Shown piece by piece: positions 37,037-46,496 of a stretch of 64,000 nt of DNA; positions within the stretch are counted from its first letter, which is position 1; each line of letters begins with the position of its first letter. The translations under genes were made by a program, and so were the position numbers. Origin of the DNA: Microscilla marina ATCC 23134. GTDB taxonomy: Bacteria > Bacteroidota > Bacteroidia > Cytophagales > Microscillaceae. The notes below the pieces were generated by a model, which was not told where the DNA came from, made no database searches, and worked only from the letters and a program-made list of their open reading frames with translations. The stretch lies in contig NZ_AAWS01000013.1 of the NCBI RefSeq assembly GCF_000169175.1, positions 124,001-188,000 of the forward strand, in the 5' to 3' direction.

Positions 37037-37388
37037 GTTAATACATTGAAATAGTTCAAAAAATACGATTAAAAATGAATGATGTTCCTGAGAAGGCTTC
37101 AATCAATAGAATATGATTGTAATAAAATGGGAATTGATTGCATTTGTATTTAGATTTGTGTAAAGAAGTGAAGGCTTAGTAAGACGTAAAAAATGAAAGT
37201 ATTTCAAAGGAACAAAATACCTTATTGATGCATAATGAGGGAGGTTGTTTAAGTGGAATAGATCGTTTTTGTAGTTTTACTTATCAGTCAATCGCACACA
37301 CCTATAACAAATGCCAGACTGTAGGCTTCACTACTTACAACCCAATTTGAACTATTCAAGCAATCACACACTAAAACTTCAAAAAAAC
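37037..37388. other. Intergenic leader of thiolase gene
   Basis: About 350 bp of AT-rich DNA. The thiolase frame stays open back to 37311, but that part is not thiolase-like. No operator seen. Confidence 0.45.
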
Positions 37389-38567
37389 ATGAAAGAAGTA
37401 TATATCATTTCTGCTGTTCGCACTCCCATTGGTAGCTTTATGGGAAGCTTGTCAAGTCTTACTGCTACTCAACTAGGAGCAGCTGCCATCAAAGGAGCTT
37501 TGGAAAAAGCTGGAGTAGATGCTTCAGAAGTACAAGAAGTATTTATGGGTAACGTACTTTCGGCTGGTTTGGGGCAAGCTCCTGCCAAACAAGCTGCATT
37601 GTATGCGGGCATTAGCAACACGGTGCCTTGTACCACTGTAAACAAAGTATGTGCTTCGGGTATCAAATCTATCTCTTTTGCGGCAATGAGCATTATGTCA
37701 GGTCAAAATGATGTAATCATTGCTGGTGGAATGGAAAGCATGTCTAACGTACCTCACTACTTGACCAAGTCTCGTTTTGGTTACAAGTATGGCAATGTAA
37801 CTACAATAGATGGTTTGGCTTATGATGGTTTAACTGATGCCTACGACCAAGTGGCCATGGGAGTGAGTGCTGATGCCACTTCTGAAAAATATGGGTTTAC
37901 CCGCGAAGCTCAGGATGAGTTTGCCATTCAGTCATACAAGCGCAGTGCTGCGGCTACCGAAAGCGGCGTTTTTAAAGAAGAAATTGTACCTGTAGAGGTT
38001 CCTCAGCGTAAAGGCGATCCTTTGGTAATTACAGAAGATGAAGAGTACAAACGTGTAAACTTCGAGAAAGTATCTAAGTTGCGTCCTGCGTTTAACAAAG
38101 AGGGTACAGCCACCGCAGCCAACGCTTCTACTTTGAACGATGGTGCCTCTGCACTGCTAATTATGAGCAAAGAAAAAGCGGAGTCTTTAGGTCTAAAGCC
38201 TATAGCCAAGGTAGTAAGTTTTGCCGATGCTTCTCATGAGCCTAAGTGGTTTACGACTGCCCCTGGCAAAGCCGCTCCTAAAGCCCTTGAGTTGGCTGGC
38301 CTTAAAAAAGAAGACATTGATTATTTTGAGGTAAACGAAGCTTTTGCTGCAGTAACCATGGCTTTTAACAAAGATATGGGATTGAGCGAAGACAAAGTAA
38401 ACGTGCACGGGGGAGCTGTTTCTCTAGGACACCCGCTGGGTTGCTCTGGTGCCCGTATTGCCACTACTTTGCTCAACGTATTGAAGCAAAAAGAGGGTAA
38501 GTATGGAATGGCGGCCATCTGTAATGGTGGTGGTGGTGCTACTGCGATGGTTTTTGAAAAAATGTAG
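37389..38567 (+). CDS. Acetyl-CoA acetyltransferase (thiolase)
   Basis: 392 residues from the ATG at 37389 (MKEVYIISAVRTPIGSFMG), the normal thiolase start. The acylated Cys88 is in NKVCASGIKS, and the second active-site region reads NEAFAAVTM, VHGGAVSLGHPLGCSGARI and ICNGGGGATAMVFE. It condenses two acetyl-CoA to acetoacetyl-CoA or runs the reverse reaction. Paired functionally with the acetoacetyl-CoA reductase at 6019-6765, though 31 kb away, it could feed polyhydroxybutyrate or ketone-body metabolism; a beta-oxidation role is equally possible. Confidence 0.95.
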   Translation: MKEVYIISAVRTPIGSFMGSLSSLTATQLGAAAIKGALEKAGVDASEVQEVFMGNVLSAGLGQAPAKQAALYAGISNTVPCTTVNKVCASGIKSISFAAMSIMSGQNDVIIAGGMESMSNVPHYLTKSRFGYKYGNVTTIDGLAYDGLTDAYDQVAMGVSADATSEKYGFTREAQDEFAIQSYKRSAAATESGVFKEEIVPVEVPQRKGDPLVITEDEEYKRVNFEKVSKLRPAFNKEGTATAANASTLNDGASALLIMSKEKAESLGLKPIAKVVSFADASHEPKWFTTAPGKAAPKALELAGLKKEDIDYFEVNEAFAAVTMAFNKDMGLSEDKVNVHGGAVSLGHPLGCSGARIATTLLNVLKQKEGKYGMAAICNGGGGATAMVFEKM

Positions 38568-38587
38568 ACCAACACCTTTTTTTGATA

Positions 38588-38626
38588 CAAAAACGCCTCA
38601 TTATTGAAAAATAGTGGGGCGTTTTT
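38588..38626 (+). terminator. Terminator of thiolase gene
   Basis: AAAACGCCTCATTATT pairs with AATAGTGGGGCGTTTTT (one G-T pair), ending in a T-run. Confidence 0.8.
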
Positions 38627-38954
38627 ATGTTTTCATAAAACCAATGTTATCCCTATGAAACTTTGATAAATTAGTCCAAAATCTAATCTCCAGCGTTCAA
38701 ATCCCGTACATCATATCACTGCCAGCTTTTACAACAATAAAACATACCTCCTACCACTATGTGTCTTTTGTATGCCTAAAGCGAGGCAAGTAATCTATTA
38801 TAAAAATAGATTTTGCCCCCAAAAACATGTATTTTGTATTTATATTGGTGGCTATGTAATAAATATTATTTGAAGTAAAAACAACTCTTTTAACAGAGCC
38901 TTACGTCTTTTATATTGAAACACTAAGTAATCTATAAAAACACCTATTTAATCT
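38627..38954. other. Intergenic region upstream of WD40-caspase gene
   Basis: About 330 bp, AT-rich. I see nothing beyond an ordinary promoter region. Confidence 0.45.
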
Positions 38955-41900
38955 ATGAGAATCTTACATTATAACAAACTATGGTTGCTGTGTGGCTTGC
39001 TACTGCTGACTGTGGCAATAAAAGCACAAAATAATACCCAGTTGGTGATAGAACCACAAGGGCATTCGGCTAAAATTTCTGACATTTTGTTTACGCCTAA
39101 CGGCCAATCAGTGATTTCGGTAAGTCACGATAAAACCATTCGTATTTGGGAGTCGTCCAGTGGCGAGCTCAAAAAAACAATCAGAGGGCAGATTGGAGAT
39201 GGTTCGCAGGGCAAGATTTATTCTGCGGCACTCTCACCTAACGGACGCCTGTTGGTAGTGGGGGGATTTTTCTCTTATGGTACCAACCGAGAGTATGGAG
39301 CGATAAGAATAATAGACCTGAAGAGTAATCAAATGATTGCCAAACTGACCGGACACACTGATGTGGTTTTCTCGGTAGCTTTCTCAAAAGATGGCAGATA
39401 CATTGCCAGTGGCAGTGGTGATAAAACCATCAAAATATGGGAAGTAAACCGAAAACGTCTGGTAACTACCCTTAAGGGGCACAGCAATAGCATTTATGAG
39501 GTAGCGTTTGCACCCAATGGCAACCAACTTATTTCGGGGAGCTATGATAAAACGGTGAAAATCTGGGATTGGCAAAACCGCCAGGTAATCAAAACCCTGA
39601 CTCGCCACAATAATAGAGTTCAGGTTGTAGCTTATTCACCCAACGGGCGATATTTTGCTACGGGTGGCTACGACAAACGTATATTTTTGTGGGATAACAA
39701 AGGAAACTTTCTGAAAGAAATATCTACCAATACTACCATTGTCAAAAAAATTCGTTTTTCCCGTGATAGCAAAAAACTATTGGTCGCAGCCAAGTATCAA
39801 AACATTTATAGTGTACCCAGTGCCGACTTGCTTAGCTCTATTACCAAGCACAAGTATGCTACAGGTGCCGCTCTTTGGGGGGCTACCGGTAAGTATATGG
39901 CTACCGGTGGAGGAGATGATAAAGAAGTATATGTGTGGAACACGCAAACAGGCAAGGCGGTGTCGCACGTAAAAGGCAAGGGTAAACCCAAGTTTAATAT
40001 AGGCTTTGCCCGAAAAGGGGCAAAAATAGCATTTGGTAATACCTGGAACAGTGGTAGCAATAAAGGACCACTGACTCAGGCGTTTGACTTTACCAAAATG
40101 AAGCTATATGCCGATGGGGTAGATCCAGCAGATTTTCGTAAAGCCCTTATTTTATATAAAAGCAATACGCTGACTAAAGTAGGCAAATACAAACTAAAAA
40201 TTAAAGACGAGCTTTTTATCAAAAACCGAAGTAGTGTAGATGGTTCTATCAAAGTATTTACCTATACCCCCAATGCTTCCAGAATTATTTTAGGAAATAG
40301 TTTCAATATGAACCTATACTCTAGAAAAGGCAAGAAGCTGAAACAATTAGTGGGGCATACCTCTATTATAAGGGCGATATCACCTTCGTCTGACAACAAG
40401 CTGCTGGTATCAGGTAGCGATGACCAAACCATTAGGTTATGGAATATAGACAACCCAGGGTTTAGCACCAGCAAGCGGGAACTCAAAACAATTGCCAAGC
40501 GATTTACCCACCCTAGCTGGCTTAAAGCCTGGAAACGCAATGGAATCGAAAACCTAATCAATGAACCTGGCATAGAACCTTGGCTGAAGGCAATTGTTGC
40601 TTTTCGCAAAAACAATGAAAATACCAACGCCAATATGTATGAAGCCTATCTCTACAAACAGCGTAGAATTAAAGTACGTCCTCTGGCTACCTTATTTGTA
40701 GCAACTGACAACGAGTGGGTTTGCTGGACTCCTCAAGGGTACTATGCTGCGTCGGCAGGGGGTGAGCGCTACATTGGGTGGCATATTAACCGTGGAGGCA
40801 ATAAACTGGGGACTTATTATCCGGTGGCTACTTTCCGCAAAAAATACTACAAGCCCGATTTGGTAAAGCTTATTATCAAGCATGGTTCGTTTGACAAAGC
40901 AATGAAGTTATACAATACCAACAATGTACAAGTAACCGAAAACATTGTAAAAAAGAACGAAAACATCATGGATCATCTGCCGCCTAAAGTAGAGTGGGTA
41001 AACCCGGCTGAAGGTGACTTGAAAGTAAAAGGTAAAACATTTACTGTAAAAGCCCGCATTACTTCTGGCTCAAAAATTACCGGAGTAAAGCTGTTGGTAA
41101 ATGGCAGAGCAGTAGCCAAAACGAGAGGGTTTGAAGTAGTAAAAAATAAGTCGGACAAAGAAAAGGTGCTTGAGTATAAGGTAACTCTGGAAGGCCCCGA
41201 AACCAACCTTTTAGTATTTGCTTCCAATACGAGTTCTTCTACCTTGTCAGAAGCCCGTACCCTGAAGCGTGAAGCGGGTAGTATCAGTAAAAAGAACAAC
41301 GATGACCTGGAGTTTGATGTGAAGCAAAATAATATGCTGAAGCCTAACTTGTATGTGGTAAGTGTGGGAGTATCTGATTTTAAGAAACAGTCTTACAACC
41401 TTGATTATGCCCACGCAGATGCAGAAGCAATTACTGCCTTGTTTAAAACCCAAAAAGGATTGCTTTATAAAGATGTGCAGGTAAAACAATTGACCAATAA
41501 ACAAGCTACCCGTGCCAATATTCTGGATGCTTTTTATTGGTTAGAGAAAAATGTAACACATAAAGACGTCGCTATTTTATTCATTGCCAGTCATGGGTTC
41601 AACGAAAAGGGTAAGTTTTTTATATTGCCACACGATGGTGACCCCGAAAGGTTGAGAAGCACGGCTGTAAACTGGGCCGATTTTCAAGATGTATTAGGTA
41701 ATTTGCCCTCTAAGGTAATGCTATTTTTAGATGCTTGCCATAGTGGTGCCTTGGGCGATAACCTGACAAAAACCCGTGGATCAAAGGTAAATAATACCGA
41801 AGCCATCAGAGAAATTACATCGGCTGAGCACGGGGTAATTGTGATGTCGGCATCTACCGGAAGCGAGAGTTCACTGGAGCAACCCGACTGGAAACACGGT

Positions 41901-42095
41901 GCGTTTACTTATGCTTTGCTGAAGGCAATGGCAGAGAAAAAGGCTGACTTTAATAACGACGGCATTGTGTATTTGCGTGAGTTAGATTTTTTTGTGGCAG
42001 ATGAAGTAAAAACCCTGACCAAGGGCAAGCAACATCCTACTACGCTTAAACCAAGTACCATTAGCCGTATGCCGTTGGTGCAAGTAAGAAAGTAG
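38955..42095 (+). CDS. Secreted WD40-repeat caspase-like protease (peptidase C14)
   Basis: 1046 residues. A signal peptide ends at VAIKAQ (about residue 24). Residues 30-510 hold about seven to nine WD40 units, for example AFSKDGRYIASGSGDKTIKI and SDNKLLVSGSDDQTIRLW. A middle region has a beta-sandwich-like part (PPKVEWVNPAEGDLKVKGK). The C-terminal caspase-like domain starts near 795 (LYVVSVGVSDF) and has the catalytic His880 in FIASHGF and Cys928 in FLDACHSGAL. WD40-caspase fusions are known in bacteria and cleave after basic residues or Asp. Here the signal peptide places it outside the cytoplasm, so intracellular cell-death control is unlikely. Confidence 0.9.
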   Translation: MRILHYNKLWLLCGLLLLTVAIKAQNNTQLVIEPQGHSAKISDILFTPNGQSVISVSHDKTIRIWESSSGELKKTIRGQIGDGSQGKIYSAALSPNGRLLVVGGFFSYGTNREYGAIRIIDLKSNQMIAKLTGHTDVVFSVAFSKDGRYIASGSGDKTIKIWEVNRKRLVTTLKGHSNSIYEVAFAPNGNQLISGSYDKTVKIWDWQNRQVIKTLTRHNNRVQVVAYSPNGRYFATGGYDKRIFLWDNKGNFLKEISTNTTIVKKIRFSRDSKKLLVAAKYQNIYSVPSADLLSSITKHKYATGAALWGATGKYMATGGGDDKEVYVWNTQTGKAVSHVKGKGKPKFNIGFARKGAKIAFGNTWNSGSNKGPLTQAFDFTKMKLYADGVDPADFRKALILYKSNTLTKVGKYKLKIKDELFIKNRSSVDGSIKVFTYTPNASRIILGNSFNMNLYSRKGKKLKQLVGHTSIIRAISPSSDNKLLVSGSDDQTIRLWNIDNPGFSTSKRELKTIAKRFTHPSWLKAWKRNGIENLINEPGIEPWLKAIVAFRKNNENTNANMYEAYLYKQRRIKVRPLATLFVATDNEWVCWTPQGYYAASAGGERYIGWHINRGGNKLGTYYPVATFRKKYYKPDLVKLIIKHGSFDKAMKLYNTNNVQVTENIVKKNENIMDHLPPKVEWVNPAEGDLKVKGKTFTVKARITSGSKITGVKLLVNGRAVAKTRGFEVVKNKSDKEKVLEYKVTLEGPETNLLVFASNTSSSTLSEARTLKREAGSISKKNNDDLEFDVKQNNMLKPNLYVVSVGVSDFKKQSYNLDYAHADAEAITALFKTQKGLLYKDVQVKQLTNKQATRANILDAFYWLEKNVTHKDVAILFIASHGFNEKGKFFILPHDGDPERLRSTAVNWADFQDVLGNLPSKVMLFLDACHSGALGDNLTKTRGSKVNNTEAIREITSAEHGVIVMSASTGSESSLEQPDWKHGAFTYALLKAMAEKKADFNNDGIVYLRELDFFVADEVKTLTKGKQHPTTLKPSTISRMPLVQVRK

Positions 42096-42120
42096 TGAGC
42101 CACTGAGGCTAAAGAGTGTC

Positions 42121-42158
42121 AAAAGGGGCTGTCAGATAAATGATACAGCCCCTTTTTT
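42121..42158 (+). terminator. Terminator of WD40-caspase gene
   Basis: AAAAGGGGCTGT and ACAGCCCCTTTTTT form a strong GC stem with T-run. Confidence 0.9.
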
Positions 42159-42507
42159 GGGAGAGGGCAATCAGGTAGCATTACTTTTTGAAATCGTGCC
42201 TTTATAGTAAGAAATATGACTTGTTTTTTACTAAAGTGAGACAGTACTAAACTTTACAAGTCTCCAAAGGTTTTACGCCAATCATTCAAATAAAAAAAGA
42301 AAACGTTAGGTTTTTTACTGCTAATTGCTCAGCTTTGCAGCATCATTCACATGATAAAACGGAGCCATTACACAAAGGTCTTATGACCTGAGTATAATGG
42401 TTTTTTTATTTTACAAATATTCCATTAAATCCCCTCGCTTGCCCAGCACAATTTCTCTAAATTATTCTTATATTAGAGCAAGCTATTTCACTTCTAAATA
42501 ATAACCC
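42159..42507. other. Intergenic region, no gene seen
   Basis: About 350 bp with several A/T runs. It contains GGTTTTTTACTGCTAATTGC and a T-rich run near 42400 but no supported element. Confidence 0.4.
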
Positions 42508-43314
42508 ATGCGAACAACAACAAACGTGTTATATGTAAAAAGCCCTGATGCTGACCCAAATTTACAGTCTTTGGATATTTATTCGCCCGATGAGACCAAC
42601 AATGCTCAGCCTACATTACTATGGGTACACGGAGGTGGTTGGATGACAAGTGACAAACAAAAAGAGGTGGCAGATAAAGCAGCTTTTTTTACTCAGTTGG
42701 GCTATGTGTTCGTATCGGTCAATTACAGGCTCTCGCCTGATGTGCAACACCCTGCCCACACTCAAGACGTTGCCCAAAGCATTGCCTGGGTGCATCAAAA
42801 CATTGAAGGGTATGGTGGCAACCCACAACAAATCATATTGATGGGACACTCGGCAGGGGGGCATATAGTAGCACTGTTGGGTACCAATGCCCGGTTTATG
42901 CTGGAGTTAGGGCTTGACCCACAAATCATCAGGGGGATACTGGTGGTAGATGGGGTAGGGTTTGATGTGGAATCGCGCATGAGGCGACAACAAAAGAACT
43001 TCTCGCGTATGTATACTCAAGCTTTTGGAAGCCACGAAGAAGACTGGACCGATGCTTCGCCAGTGTTGCATGTAGGCACACACACCTATACGCCCCGTTT
43101 TCTAATGCTTTGTGCCGACCATAGCAACCAGGCACCAGTCGCTGCACATATTTTTTCTGAAGCCCTCAAAGCGGCCAAAATTCCGGCACAAGTCACTGTC
43201 ATTTCTAACAAAGACCACGGAACCATTAATACCGATATAGGCAAATACAAAGAAGTAATTAATATGGTCATAGAAGATTTTCTGAAAGAATGTTTTTTAG
43301 TTGATAGTCAGTAG
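42508..43314 (+). CDS. Alpha/beta hydrolase (carboxylesterase, HSL/BD-FAE type)
   Basis: 268 residues. HGGGWMTSDK gives the oxyanion-hole HGGG motif, GHSAGGH the nucleophile Ser, and the catalytic His is probably in SNKDHGTINTD near the end; the Asp probably lies in LCADHSNQAPV. The LDIYSPDETNNAQPTLLWVHG segment is typical of family IV esterases and feruloyl-esterase-like proteins. No signal peptide, so cytosolic. Substrate is unknown. Confidence 0.88.
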   Translation: MRTTTNVLYVKSPDADPNLQSLDIYSPDETNNAQPTLLWVHGGGWMTSDKQKEVADKAAFFTQLGYVFVSVNYRLSPDVQHPAHTQDVAQSIAWVHQNIEGYGGNPQQIILMGHSAGGHIVALLGTNARFMLELGLDPQIIRGILVVDGVGFDVESRMRRQQKNFSRMYTQAFGSHEEDWTDASPVLHVGTHTYTPRFLMLCADHSNQAPVAAHIFSEALKAAKIPAQVTVISNKDHGTINTDIGKYKEVINMVIEDFLKECFLVDSQ

Positions 43315-43824
43315 CCTCTACAGCCGCAAGCTTTTAGCAACAAGTCCTTAGATACCGATGTATATCGGTGCTTCAAGTTTGACGCTGCTCTACAAGCAAC
43401 TTACCGATTTATAAAACATTGGTTTTTAATGATTCATAAAATCAGTAGATGGAGGGTTCTATAGCCCTCAAGTCCTTAGATGCCGATATATATCGGTGCT
43501 TCAAGTTTGACGCTGCTCTACAAGTAGCTACTGATTTCACCTCAAATTGACTTTTAGGAACGTGATCGCAATAACTGTCCGGTTTAGAACATATCCTCTT
43601 TCCTGACTTTCGTTACTTTTATTGTCCGTAGCGCTGCTACGCCCGCAAAAAGTGCCTCAGTCAGCCTTGAGTTTATGACCTCAATCTCGACACTTATTTT
43701 GAACATGTTCCTTAACGATTCATTCAATTTGTAGGTAGAAGATAGTACTCTTTTAATCGTGTATGTTTTTTCGTTCTTGTAGCCGAGAGGGGGCTAACCT
43801 GTTACCCAATTAAAGTCAAAGCTT
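43315..43824. other. REP-bearing intergenic region
   Basis: 510 bp between convergent genes. It carries two 65-bp direct copies of a REP-like unit (listed separately) and, at 43626-43660, the inverted repeat GTAGCGCTGCTAC. A 37-codon minus-strand frame at 43594-43707 has no recognisable content. Confidence 0.55.
43341..43525 (+). repeat. Two direct copies of the REP-like unit
   Basis: Unit at 43341-43405 and again at 43469-43530: CAAGTCCTTAGATRCCGATR then TATATCGGTGCTTCAAG and TTTGACGCTGCTCTACAAG. The second half (TTTGACGCTGCTCTACAAG) is seen only in these two copies. Core palindrome ACCGATRTATATCGGT. Confidence 0.75.
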
Positions 43825-44703
43825 TCAAAACTTCTTCCCCAATAAAAAAATCATTACAGTGAGCTTAAACTGAAACAAGCGTTGTGCTTCTTCTATTTGT
43901 TCTTGCTCCATCGGGTTATCCTGTATCTCAAGGCATACCAGGTTTTCGGATTGGTACAAATGCTTGGGTACTTGTTCAAACTGGTTTTGAGAAAGGTAAA
44001 CGGTTTCCAGTTTTTTGAGACGACCAATCTGAGCAGGTAAATCAGTCAAGTGATTACCACTTAGGTTGAGCTCTTTCAATCGTTTCAATTTACCAATAGT
44101 TGCGGGTATTTTGGTGAGGCAATTGTTTGCCAGGTTCAGTTTTTCAAGCTTGGTAAGTTGTCCGATCAATGTAGGAAACTCGTGCAATTGATTATTACTT
44201 AGATTGAGTTCGGTCAGTTGTTTGCATTTTTTAAAGCTATCAGGCAATTGTGACAATTGATTATCTGCCAGCGACAATTGCTTGAGTTTGCTCAGGTTGC
44301 CAAAGTCATCGGGCAATGTAGCCAATCCATTTGCCGAAAGGTCTAGTTGTTCCAGGGCAGTCCAGGCAGCGTCAATCTTTGGTATTTTGTCAAAACTATG
44401 CCTGGTAAAAGTAAGTGCTTGCAAGTGAGGCAAGCGAAGCAGTGCTTCGGGGAAACGCTCAAACACATAACGGGGAGGTTGTATATGGTCGCCCTCCAGG
44501 TGAAAATCCGTAAGGTCTTGAATAGGTGGGGTAATGCCATGTTGAATGCACAAAGTTTTTTTGTAAAAGTCATTACTCATCAACCCATGCAAAGTTGCTG
44601 GAACTCCTTGCCCCTCCATCAGCTGAAAAGCCAGCGTTACATTTGCCTTGTCACTGCTTTGTAGCAGTTGTCTGATCTTTTGGGTGTATTCGATTGCTTG
44701 CAT
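43825..44703 (-). CDS. Leucine-rich repeat protein
   Basis: 292 residues. After an 80-residue N-terminal part, seven to eight LRR units of 23 residues follow, of the form LKQLSLADNQLSQLPDSFKK and LTELNLSNNQLHEFPTLIGQ. These are the bacterial 23-residue type that forms a curved protein-binding solenoid. No signal peptide. It lies 64 bp downstream of a PP2C phosphatase gene on the same strand, so the two are probably co-transcribed and the LRR protein may be a partner or substrate of the phosphatase. Confidence 0.88.
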   Translation of the reverse strand: MQAIEYTQKIRQLLQSSDKANVTLAFQLMEGQGVPATLHGLMSNDFYKKTLCIQHGITPPIQDLTDFHLEGDHIQPPRYVFERFPEALLRLPHLQALTFTRHSFDKIPKIDAAWTALEQLDLSANGLATLPDDFGNLSKLKQLSLADNQLSQLPDSFKKCKQLTELNLSNNQLHEFPTLIGQLTKLEKLNLANNCLTKIPATIGKLKRLKELNLSGNHLTDLPAQIGRLKKLETVYLSQNQFEQVPKHLYQSENLVCLEIQDNPMEQEQIEEAQRLFQFKLTVMIFLLGKKF

Positions 44704-44767
44704 TGTATTGTTTATTTAAGCTTCAAGTAACAAGTGGTTAGCGTCAAGTATTTTTGTCAATAATTTG

Positions 44768-45781
44768 TCACTTTTGCGAAGCCTTCGCTAACAACTTCCT
44801 GATTTTTTTATAGACTTCCTGGTCGTTTAACTTAGCTTTACCAAAAGCTTGTAACAAACTTTCTACTGTGACAAGGTCAGGCACTATAGTTAGTTCATCT
44901 AACACTTGTAGCCAGCGCAAAGCCTCTTTGGTAGTTGCCTTGAGTAAACTATAGTGGGTGGCTTCAAAAATAGTACAAGTCAAGACAGATATTTGCATAT
45001 TGGCAGGCAATGTTTGGGTCACACGTTCGATTTTCCATTGATCAAATGCTGTAGCAAAACTCTTAGGTGCATCATTTCGGCGCAAAGCCACCACACTCGC
45101 ATCGTCCTGATATTGAGGCATATATTGTTTGAAAACTTGCTCGGCACCGTGGGCAAAATTGGTATAACGCCACAGCTGTATCAGGGCAGGGGCGGGCACC
45201 ACAGGGTAAAACCCATCTGACATCAACCAACAAGCATCACCCGGTAAAAATGGCTGAGTTTGTATGTCAAAGTGTACTACTCCAGCCCCCAATGCCTCAG
45301 TAATATAACTACGGCTATAGGTTTGCCCGCCTACTGTTTCCGTTTTTTCTATCGAATCGTCTTGAGTAAGCTGTGTCAGAGTACCTTTGTGCTGAAGGTA
45401 CAATCGGGAGTCGCCTACCGAAGTAAAATACAACAAAGAAGTCTCTACCTGCCATACTACTGCCACAAAAGTAGCCATCATTCCCTGGCAGGCAGCAGAG
45501 GTTTGATGTACTCGTTGGTTGGCGTGGTAGGCAGCCGCTTGCATTCTTGCTTTGATGTTGGTTTGGTCAGGGTTATCGCCAAAATGTGTCAAAAAAGCAT
45601 CCACTGCAGTAGCCGAAGCCTTATAGTCGCAAGGTTTGCTGCCTACACCATCAGCCAAAACCATCACCGCCAAGGTTTGAGTGGTTTCTTCCCATACTTG
45701 GCAACGGCAAGCATCCCCGTTTTTAGCTTTGTTGGCTTTCGCCAAAGAGGTAGTAAAAGTTTGAAATGGAGGTATGTTCAT
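44768..45781 (-). CDS. PP2C-family serine/threonine phosphatase
   Basis: 337 residues. The metal-binding motifs are in VMVLADGVGS (Asp-Gly), YFTSVGDSRLYLQHKG and WLMSDGFYPV, with DDASVVAL giving the last Asp. This is the PP2C/SpoIIE fold phosphatase core, residues 10-240. A C-terminal helical extension of about 90 residues is unassigned. It would remove phosphate from Ser/Thr in the cytoplasm; no kinase gene is in the window. Confidence 0.88.
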   Translation of the reverse strand: MNIPPFQTFTTSLAKANKAKNGDACRCQVWEETTQTLAVMVLADGVGSKPCDYKASATAVDAFLTHFGDNPDQTNIKARMQAAAYHANQRVHQTSAACQGMMATFVAVVWQVETSLLYFTSVGDSRLYLQHKGTLTQLTQDDSIEKTETVGGQTYSRSYITEALGAGVVHFDIQTQPFLPGDACWLMSDGFYPVVPAPALIQLWRYTNFAHGAEQVFKQYMPQYQDDASVVALRRNDAPKSFATAFDQWKIERVTQTLPANMQISVLTCTIFEATHYSLLKATTKEALRWLQVLDELTIVPDLVTVESLLQAFGKAKLNDQEVYKKIRKLLAKASQK

Positions 45782-46496
45782 TGAATTACGATTTAGTTAT
45801 TTATGGGTTAAAAGCCCCGATAGGGGCAAGCTTTAAGCGACAAGTCGCAAGTGTACCCTGTTTAACTATGTTGAGCTCATTCCAGCAAGCTGCTGTCGAT
45901 TCGGTTCGGTAGCTAAATTTCTTCTATCACGTTGATTTTTAGTGATTTATAAAAATCGTAGTTTTGGAAGTTTTTAAAGTATTGATAAATAATTAAATAT
46001 TAAAACCGCTGACTTATCTTTAAATAACCAATGCCCATCAAGGTATCAACCTGATAAGCCCAACCCTAACGCACGTTTGCCACCTATAAAACAAGCCCTT
46101 ATTTAGGTGCTTTTGGGTGTTGGTTTGTTTTTGATTTACCCGCAACCTATTATCAAAAAATGTAAAAAATGCTCAATACTTACCTGTTAAAATATAACAC
46201 TTTATTGACATTGTTATACTGCTAAACAAAGCATTTATTTTTGCTTAAAATAGTGGCTGTTTTTCTTGGTACTATTTTGTTGTTTTTCTTTTTATTATTG
46301 AATAATACAATTTATAATAAATAAAATTATATTCTGTTTGGCTTGTAAAATCAAAATAAAGTATTGTAATATAGCTTGAAAACAAAATGCTTACTTTTAA
46401 TTGTGCCAATAATTCCTTACATTAAGCTTCCTTTTGATATACCTACCTTTTATATAAATATATCAATAATTACATTACTGATAATACTATTTTATT
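45782..46496. other. Long divergent region upstream of glutamate synthase
   Basis: 715 bp, very AT-rich from 46150 on. A GCCCCGATAGGGGC hairpin lies at 45813-45826 near the phosphatase gene. No small gene, riboswitch or NtrC-type site could be supported. Confidence 0.5.

Noticed and set aside
38690-38720. GCGTTCAAATCCCG, tRNA T-arm-like sequence
   Set aside because: No acceptor or anticodon stem could be built around it.
43594-43707. 37-codon minus-strand frame with the GTAGCGCTGCTAC hairpin
   Set aside because: Too short and without context; kept only as part of the intergenic description.
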